From the NCBI RefSeq assembly GCF_031755915.1, contig NC_083381.1, forward strand, positions 570,501-634,500: a stretch of DNA of 64,000 bases, given 5' to 3'. The first letter of the stretch is position 1. Every line of letters starts with the position of its first letter. The translations under genes were made by a program, and so were the position numbers. This document shows, piece after piece, positions 57,435 to 64,000 of the stretch. The notes beneath the pieces are model-generated. The model was given only the letters and a program-made list of their open reading frames with translations, did no database searches and was not told the origin of the DNA. The stretch comes from Ziziphus jujuba (Eukaryota > Streptophyta > Magnoliopsida > Rosales > Rhamnaceae).

Positions 57435-58550
57435 AAATTTTGTTCAGGTTTGATCTATATTTATTTGATTTATTTGTTTTTGTGTTGTTCTGCAATTTTA
57501 GCATTAGATTAAGGTTGCTTCTATCATCATACATATTCTGGATCTTTAAAAAAAAAAAAATTCATTCCTAGTCAAATTAGGTTTTCCTTGTCCTACCGTA
57601 TTTTTGTTTCCTAGTTTGTTGGTTGTCTTTTATCATTGTTCTTGTTAATTTGGTTTTTGTTGATTTTTCTTTGCTGTTTTAGTCTTCAATATTTGCATTC
57701 ATATATTAAAAAACAAGAGAAAAAAAGAAAATTCGAACAGATATTATAAAGAAAAAAAAAAACTGCACTTTTGTATTTTGTTGAAGGTCACGGATTTGGT
57801 GATTATTTGGTGTTGGAATTGCAATTTAGGTGTTGATTCGTGCTACTACAATTGTTTTATTTTATGTGAGTAAAAAAAAAAAAAAAAGAGAGAGAAGAAG
57901 AAAAGTCGAATAAAAAAAAATGGTTTGTTGGAATTTTATTTGTTTGTTGGAAATTATTGGAGCTGCTGAATTGTTGCATAATTATTCATTATTTGGAGTT
58001 GCTGGAGAGTTATTTTTGTTTTTGGATATTTGAATTTTCGGTGCTTAAATTATTTGGATGGAAATTAGTTAAAGGAATTGATACAAAACTTCAGTTACAA
58101 GAACAACAACCAACACTATTCTATATCTTTGTTTGATTTGATTATTGTTTGTGTTTGAAATTCTATTTCCTAAATTTTATTCTTGAACCCTTAAACTCTC
58201 TGGTCCAGTTCTTAAAAATTCCAAAATTTTCTCATTGATTTGCCTTATTTTGCCTAGAAAAGCTGAAAACTAGGATTTGTTAATTTATTCGGTATTGCTT
58301 ACTTTTTGCTACTATTTTGTTGATAAGTTTAATTAAAACATACTTGTGATCTAATTGCTGTTTTTTAGGTGTTTTAATTAGAACTTTGAGATAATTCATT
58401 GAGTGGAAAAAGGCAAGAGTGTGTGAGCTTAAAAGAGGGTAAAAGCTTAAACTAGTGTGAAAACACAAGTGTTGAGACCTTGTTTGAGTGAAACATGTGA
58501 GGGAGTGAATTTGGTGAGGTATTATTTTATTTTGCATTATTTATACTAAC
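57435..58550 (+). other. Untranslated leader of element H
   Basis: About 1.1 kb, A-runs at 57547-57560, 57745-57762 and 57869-57887. Ends with the shared pre-gag block AAACACAAGTGTTGAGACC...GTGAATTTGGTGAGG. No coding. Confidence 0.75.
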
Positions 58551-59760
58551 ATGGCAGATTCAAGGGTGAGAAGAGGAGATCCACCTTTAAGAATTAACGA
58601 AGAAGAGTCCATAGGATTCCATGGCGGTTCCCAAGCTTCGGGCAGTGGTGAGCAAACGAACATGAAGGCTATCTTGGAGCAACTACAGCGGATGAATACT
58701 CAATTTGACCATTTAAATCAAAGGATATACAGGTTAGAAACATCCCAAGGAGTGTCAAATTTAAGGTTAGATGCTTATGGAGGACGAGGTCGAGGTCGAG
58801 GTCGAGAAGGCTGAGGGTGACCAAGAGAGGAATTCGGAGGAACTAACTATGGAGATGACTTGGAGGAGGGGTTTGATGAAATTTTTGACCCTCAAGAAAG
58901 GCCAATCCATGGGAGACCAGCGAGGAATGAAGATGATGATCTTGGGTATATCAAGGTAAACATTTCGCCTTTCATGGGAAAAAGTGATCCGGAAGCATAT
59001 TTGGAATGGGAGGCAAGAATGGAGATGATTTTTTATCGTCATAATTATTCAGAGGCCAAAAAGGTGAAGTTGGCAGCAATGGAGTTTGGTCATTATGCAC
59101 TCCAATGGTGGGCCAATGAGCAAAACAGCTGAAGGAGAGTTGGTGATGACTTGATCACTACATGGCGACAAATGAAAGAAGCCATGAGGAAGCAATTCGT
59201 ACCATCACACTATCCTAGGTTGCTGCATCAAAGGCTTCAATCTTTATCTCAAGGAAGTAGGTCCATGAAGGATTATTACAAGGAGATGGAGATACTTATA
59301 ATGAGGCTAAATATGAATGAGGATAGAGAAGCAACTATGGCAAGGATCCTTGGTGGTTTGAATCGTGAAATAGCCAATCAATTAAAATTGCAACAATATG
59401 TAGAATTGAAGGAGATGTTGCATGTGGCTATTAAATTGAAGCATTAATTCAAGAGGAGGGGTGTCGGCTCATGGTTTGGAGGAGTTTCCAACAGCGGAAG
59501 ATCAATTCCAAGTGGCTGGAGAAACAATCCTATCTTGGAAAATGACCCAAAGCTAAAAGTTGGAGAAGAAAGTTCAAATCGGCTAAAGAGAGAGACTAGA
59601 ACCGAATCTATCCAAGCACACAAAAGTGAAGGTAAATCTGATCCTAAGCCTTCTAAAACTCATGAAATTGTGTGTTTTAAGTCCCAGGGATGAAGACACA
59701 TCGCTAACCAATACCCGAATAGGAGGATTATGGTATTGAAAGGTAATGGCGAACTAAAAT
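58551..59760 (+). pseudogene. gag: gag pseudogene, element H (one frame with nonsense codons)
   Basis: MADSRVRRGDPPLRINEEES, QLQRMNTQFDHLNQRIYRLE, GGRGRGRGREG, then capsid core (58860-59447): DLGYIKVNISPFMGKSDPEA, WEARMEMIFYRHNYSEAKKV, FGHYALQWWANEQNS, TTWRQMKEAMRKQFVPSHYP, YYKEMEILIMRLNMNEDREA, MARILGGLNREIANQLKLQQ. These pieces share one frame, broken by TGA at 58813, TGA at 59130 and TAA at 59445, each a C to T change of CGA or CAA, with one local shift. In the knuckle (59673-59714) Cys2 is Ser, Cys4 is Tyr and an Arg codon is TGA. Confidence 0.88.
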
Positions 59761-59963
59761 GCGAAAAGTGAAGAAAGTGATGCTGAAACTGAAATTAAAG
59801 ATGGAGAAGTCAAAGATGATGAGCATGAGGAACCCAAAACACTCCAACCTTCAAGGGATGACTTGAGCTTTGTTACAACGAGGGTCCTTACTGTATATAA
59901 AGATGAGGAACAAATTCAAAGAGAAAACGTCTTCCACACCCAATGTAAAATTCAAGGTAACGT

Positions 59964-61136
59964 ATGATAGACAGTGGAAGTTGTGCAAATGTAAATAGTA
60001 GCATGGTAGTTGATAAATTAGGCTTAACAACTATTAAACATCTAGAACCATATAGATTACAATGGCTAAATGATAGTGGTGAGATAAAAGTAAATAAACA
60101 AGCTAAAGTAAAATTTAGCATTGATACATATGTGAGTGTTGTATTGTGTGATGTTGTTCCTATGCATGTGGGTCATATTTTGTTGAGTAGGCCATGGCAA
60201 TTTGATAGAGATGCTATCCATTATGGTAGAGAGAATAGCACTGTATTTAAATTTAAAGGAAAAAATTTTAAGCTAGAGCCATTAACTCCAAAGGAAGTAT
60301 TTAGCGATCATCAAATGCAACAAATGAAGGAAGCCGGTAGGCTCAATGAGAAGGCTAGTATGGCACCAACAGTTACACCATCCATTCAAGAGGAGAAAGG
60401 TGAGCTTGCTGTCCAAGGTAAGTCCTTTAAAAGCCCGGTTGAGTGGAAATATTTTAACAAACCTGAGAGAGAGAAAGTGAGAGAAAAAGCAGAGTGTAAG
60501 AGAAAACAAATGCAAACCGTGAATGGGAAAGAAAAAGGAAGGAAAGAGAAGAAAAATAAAAAAATTTATCTTAGCTTTGGTGATGTTAATAAAGTAATTA
60601 TGAATAAGAAATCATTGCTGGTCATGAATTTTAAAGATACTTATTTAAAGATGGTTTTGTTGCATAGAATTTTATCTACATTGTTGAGAGCTTTACTTAG
60701 TGGAAATTTGAAAATTTGGGAAATATTGTTTGCTAACTTTAAAAAGTGTAATTTTTACCATAATGAGCATGTATTTCTAGATTTTGTTGTAATAGTGTTT
60801 GCCTCAGGTGAATTGGTTTGGTTGCACTTACGAAAGGAGAAGTTTCCTAAACAAAGAAAGTCAAAGCTCATGCCGCGTGTGGATGGACCTCTTCAAGTTT
60901 TGGACCGGATTAACGAGAATACCTACAAACTTGATTTAATAGGTGAGTATAGTGTTAGTGCCACATTTAATGTTGCTATTTTATCTCGTTTTGCTGCAGG
61001 TGATGATCTAGATTTGAGGACAAATCCCTTTAAAGAGGAGGGTAACGATGTGATTCCACCCGAACCTGCACAACTAACAATCCGCTGGATTGCTGACCCG
61101 ATACAGATGAAGACCGGGCCAATCACTAGGGCTTAA
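59964..61136 (+). pseudogene. Open 390-codon protease / integrase-RT fusion reading into the LTR, element H
   Basis: One uninterrupted frame. Residues 1-120: protease, [12 protein letters not shown] with the DSGS triad, [40 protein letters not shown]. Residues about 121-232: Lys/Glu-rich linker. Residues about 233-252: [20 protein letters not shown], an integrase core piece from after the catalytic Glu. Residues about 253-276: [18 protein letters not shown], from the RT thumb. Residues about 277-360: integrase C-terminus, [20 protein letters not shown] and [20 protein letters not shown]. Residues 361-390: pol tail inside the 3' LTR ending GPITRA. All fusion joints are in frame. Upstream, the link to gag has a small loss before MIDSGS. 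It could make a non-enzymatic Gag-associated protein with a protease; whether it is expressed is unknown. Confidence 0.85.
61032..61045 (+). promoter_or_regulatory. Polypurine tract, element H
   Basis: AAAGAGGAGGGTAA directly before the 3' LTR. Confidence 0.85.
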
Positions 61137-62177
61137 ACTAAGATATTTAAGGTAAAAAGTTCTACCTTTATCCAGGAATTAATTCATTCTCAAGAGGGCT
61201 TGTCAATACTCGAAAATTCAAGACATATTCTGAGCACACAAGTGGTGGAAGCTGGTATGGGCCCGGGTAGGGGTTTTGGTACATTTTGGGAGTCCGGAAA
61301 GCATGAAATGGTTCCAATGTTTCATGGATTCAATACATGTGTCTAATAGAACATAGAATCAAGTCAAATCAGCTTCAAAGTCGTCCAAAAACAAGTTGTA
61401 CAGACAGTTAGTAAATTTGGCCAATTTTTGCTGTATTTTGTGCTGGCTTCACTATATTGTGCTGAGTTGGCTTTTTCTTTTTCTTCCAAGCAAGGGAAAC
61501 GTGTGGGACTTTATAATAAGCTTATTTGGCATCCTAAAAAGCATATTGAAGCTGATTTAGAGCTCAAATTGGTCAAAGAATGGTCAAAGTCAACTTAGTC
61601 AAAAAGCTAGTATTTTAGTTTCCTAATTTGATTTTACTTTTTGTTTTAGGAAATTACCATTCCTTTTTTGTTTTTATTTATTTATTTTCTATGCAAATAA
61701 GTTTAGGAAATTTATTATTTTATTATTTTTATTGTAAATTAATTAATTCCTAATTCAAAATAAAGGAATTAATTAATCCAAATTAGATGAGGAAAGGAGT
61801 GAGAATTTCAGCCACCATAGGAAACTACTTTGTATGGCCGGTTTTCCCTTTGTTTTAGGGTTCTTATTTCGTGACTTTGTAGCCTTATTTAAAGGCTTAT
61901 GTTTCAATAAGAGTTAAGCTTGAATTTTAGACAGAAAATTATTTGTGAGATCGAATTCTCTTTGTTCTTTTAAACACCTAAAACACCATTAGTGAATGAG
62001 TGTTTTAGTTTTGATTTATCAATAGGATTTCCATTACCTATTATAGCATCTTCATTATATATCAAGGTTTCTAATTACAGGTTAGTTAGGGTCAAGGTGA
62101 CCATTAGAACTTGAAGATAATTAGATCCGGGCTAATATAATACGGATTTCGGAGCAGGTCGTCCTATGTTCGTATCA
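61046..62177 (+). mobile_element. Element H 3' LTR
   Basis: 1,132 bp, CGATGTGATTCC (first base mutated from T) to GTTCGTATCA, with the same internal signals as the 5' LTR. Confidence 0.92.
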
Positions 62178-62182
62178 GTTTG

Positions 62183-62270
62183 AGCCCTAATGATCGGCCT
62201 AGTCTTCATCCATATCGGGTCAGCATCCAAGAGGATCATCAGTTGTATGGATATGGGTGAATTCTCATTA
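62183..62270 (-). mobile_element. Element G 5' LTR, third piece
   Basis: AGCCCTAATGATCGGCCTAG... to ATTCTCATTA, the outer end of G; colinear with 50530-50617 in G's 3' LTR. Confidence 0.87.
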
Positions 62271-62740
62271 GTTGTCAAGAAGAATGTTCGATTCCCATAA
62301 GGAGAAACACAAGAGAAGTTTTTTAATTTGTTAAAAGAAAAATTAACTAATGCTCATTTATCGGTTTTGACAAATTTTTCTAAAATTTTGAAATTGAATG
62401 TGATGCTTTGGGTGTAGGTATTGGAGCTGTTTTGATGCAAGATAGAAGACCCATAGCATACTTTAGTGATAAGTTAAATGGGGCTACATTGAATTATCCA
62501 ACTTATGACAAAGAGATGTATGCTTTGGTGAGAGCTTTGGAGACATGGCAACATTACTTGATGCCAAAGGAGTTTATGATTCACACGGATCATGAATCTT
62601 TAAAGCATATCAAAGGCCAAGGAAAGCTCAACCGAAGGCATGGAAAATGGATTGAATTCATCAAGACATTTCCTTATGTCATCAGCTAAAAGAAAGATAA
62701 GAAAAATGTGGTTGCCAATGCATTATCGCGAAGGTATGTT
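62271..62740 (+). pseudogene. pol: RNase H domain, element D
   Basis: Resumes D's pol after G: VVKKNVRFP (decayed), [17 protein letters not shown], a one-base shift, then [20 protein letters not shown] (catalytic Asp kept), [68 protein letters not shown], ADALSRR equivalent VVANALSRR. The open run is 62408-62689. Confidence 0.88.
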
Positions 62741-63990
62741 TTATTTTTAACCTTAGATGTTAGATTCCTTGGTTTTGAACAATTAAAAAAACTTTATGAG
62801 CATGATAGTCACTTTGGTGAAATATATAGAAATTGTGCTAACCATGGTTACAATAAATTCTATATCTTTGAAGGGTATTTATTTCAGGAAAGTCAACTTT
62901 GTGTGCCTAGTTGTAGCATTAGAGAATTGTTAGTTAAGAAAGATCACAGTGGGGGATTAATGGGACACTTTGGTATTGTAAAAACTCGATCCATATTGCA
63001 AGAACATTTTTATTGGCCGAATATGAGGAGAGATGTGGAGAGGATATGTGAGAGGTGCCTAAAGTGTTGAAAGTCCAAATCCAAATTGAGACAGCATAAG
63101 TTTGTACATGCCATTGCTTATTCCATCACATCCATGGGTTGATTTGTCAATGCATTTTGCACTTGGTTTACCTAGGTTTAGGATGGGTAAAGACTCAATT
63201 TTTGCGGTTGTTGATAGGTTTTCTAAGATGGCACATTTCATTGCATGTAATAAAATTGATGATGCATCTAATGTAGCTAACTTGTTCTTTAAGGAAACGG
63301 TAAGACTTTGTGGTATGCTTAGAACTGTTGTTTTGGATACAGATGCTAAGTTCTTGAGGTACTTTTGGAAAACTGTGTGGGCTAAGTTCAGAACTAAACT
63401 TTTATTTTTAATTACTTGTCATCCACAAACTGAAGTAGTAACTAGAACTTTATCTTCGTTGTTGAGAGCATTGATTAGTAGAAAATTAAGAACTTAGGAG
63501 GAATGTTTACCACATATAGAATTTGCTTATAATAGATCTATGCATTCAGCTACTAAATATTCTCCATTTTAAATAGTTTATGGTTTTAATCCTTTGACTC
63601 CATTAGATTTAGCACATTTGCTTTTAAGTAAACATGCTAATCGAGATGGAAAATAAAAAGCTGAATTCGTTAATCAGATGCATGAGAAGACAAAAGCAAA
63701 CATGGAGAGGAGGACCGAGCAATATGCCAAGATTGCTAACCAAGGGAGAATAAAGGTTGTATTTGAAACCTAAGATTGGGCTTGGTTGCATCTAAGAAAG
63801 GAGAGGTTTCCAAAATAACAAAAGTCAAAGCTTACGCCTTGAGGGGATGGACATTTTCAAGTTTTGGAGAGGGTTAATGAAAACGCTATAAGCTTAACCT
63901 ACTAGGTGAGTATAATGTGAATGCTACATTTAATGTTGGTGACTTATCTCCATCTTCTGTAGGTGATGATTTTGATTTGAGGGAAAGTCC
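62741..63990 (+). pseudogene. pol: Integrase, element D (full length, inactivated)
   Basis: N-terminal zinc-binding HHCC region: GGLMGHFGIVKTRSILQEHF to ICERCLKC (about 62945-63068), then a TGA. Catalytic core from 63102: the first Asp is His (SMHFA), the second is kept (VLDTDAKF), and the DGQ before the catalytic Glu is lost ([12 protein letters not shown]). The open run ends at a TAG at 63495. Then VYGFNPLTPLDLAHLLL, NMERRTEQYAKIANQGRIKV and a C-terminal domain WAWLHLRKERFPK with several stops, ending in QVLERVNENA near 63890. This shows what A, G, H and E have lost. Confidence 0.88.
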
Positions 63991-64000
63991 TTTTTCAAGA

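Larger units (their letters stand above)
56292..62177 (+). mobile_element. Family 1 element H, complete deletion derivative with target duplication
   Basis: 5,886 bp with two LTRs, PBS and PPT, flanked by a perfect GTTTG duplication (56287-56291 and 62178-62182). It is the youngest nesting level seen. The interior is only 3.6 kb because RT core, RNase H and integrase core are absent. LTRs differ at roughly one base in ten by eye in the first 300 bases, so even this insertion is old. Confidence 0.92.
49492..62270 (-). mobile_element. Family 1 element G (scrambled deletion derivative) with two later insertions
   Basis: Minus strand: 5' LTR in three pieces (62270-62183, 56286-55821, 54676-54132), decayed PBS, leader, gag, protease, linker, integrase fragment, RT fragment, integrase C-terminus, PPT, 3' LTR (50617-49492). 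The 5' LTR is split by the solo LTR 54682-55815 and by element H. G separates RT from RNase H of D; D's sequence is continuous across it (TTGACCGAAA / GTTGTCAAGAAG), but I could not recognise a target duplication. Confidence 0.87.
33629..64000 (+). mobile_element. Family 1 element D, host of C, E and G (runs off the right edge)
   Basis: After subtracting the insertions C, E and G the pieces read: 5' LTR (33629-33893 plus 36618-37490), PBS, leader, gag (38647-38715 plus 46745-47750), protease, RT (to 49491), RNase H and integrase (62271-64000). The interior totals about 5.7 kb, full-length type, and reaches the NPFQE-equivalent end of pol at the window edge, so its 3' LTR should begin just outside. 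D is inserted in family 3 LTR copy 3; the left target bases would be AATGC (33624-33628). All genes carry stops. Confidence 0.88.

Overview
The window is plant nuclear DNA, most likely from a eudicot. The evidence is strong AT-richness, TA/ATT microsatellites, a plant-type LINE with a DUF4283-like ORF1, and Ty3/gypsy retrotransposons primed by initiator tRNA-Met. I found no convincing intact host gene, no rRNA or tRNA gene and no CRISPR array. From about 10.3 kb to the right edge it is almost wall-to-wall decayed retroelements, as expected in gene-poor heterochromatin. The species cannot be named from this sequence. Names such as family 1 or element D are labels used only here.

Left part (1-10.3 kb): AT-rich intergenic DNA holding a diverged tandem pair of Ser/Gln-rich gene-like segments (3.1-3.85 and 4.47-5.65 kb; the second carries an 81-bp in-frame repeat). 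A nearly perfect 639-bp head-to-tail duplication (8996-10273) lies directly upstream of a decayed LINE ORF1 (10.36-11.7 kb). A TRIM-like miniature LTR element follows (11.69-12.07 kb).

Three LTR families fill the rest. Family 1 (Ty3/gypsy, LTRs about 1.1 kb, usual ends TGATG...TATCA, tRNA-iMet PBS, gag-PR-RT-RH-IN) has elements A to H plus two solo LTRs. Family 2 is one 2,961-bp solo LTR (12130-15090, minus strand) with a perfect 5-bp target duplication inside the 5' LTR of A. Family 3 has three head-to-tail copies of a very long LTR (about 3.8 kb when complete, minus strand) at 23.3-33.6 kb; two of them flank an internal region of only 231 bp.

The right half is a nested stack, largely resolved by junctions and target-site duplications. 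Family 3 LTR copy 3 contains a family 1 solo LTR and element D (33629 to beyond 64000). D is split by C in its 5' LTR, by E (38716-46739) in gag, and by G (49492-62270, minus strand) between RT and RNase H. G's own 5' LTR is split by a solo LTR (54682-55815) and by H (56292-62177). This makes four levels: family 3 > D > G > H.

How the parts relate: D and E keep the full-type gene order, although both are mutated. A, G and H lack the RT core, RNase H and integrase core, but keep gag, protease and the integrase C-terminus. They share one in-frame RT-to-integrase C-terminus junction. G and H also share a scrambled order in which an integrase fragment precedes an RT fragment. This looks like a deletion-derivative lineage that was copied as such, presumably using enzymes supplied by D/E-like relatives. 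Its pol frame runs on into the LTR, so family 1 LTRs carry a conserved open frame of up to about 100 codons.
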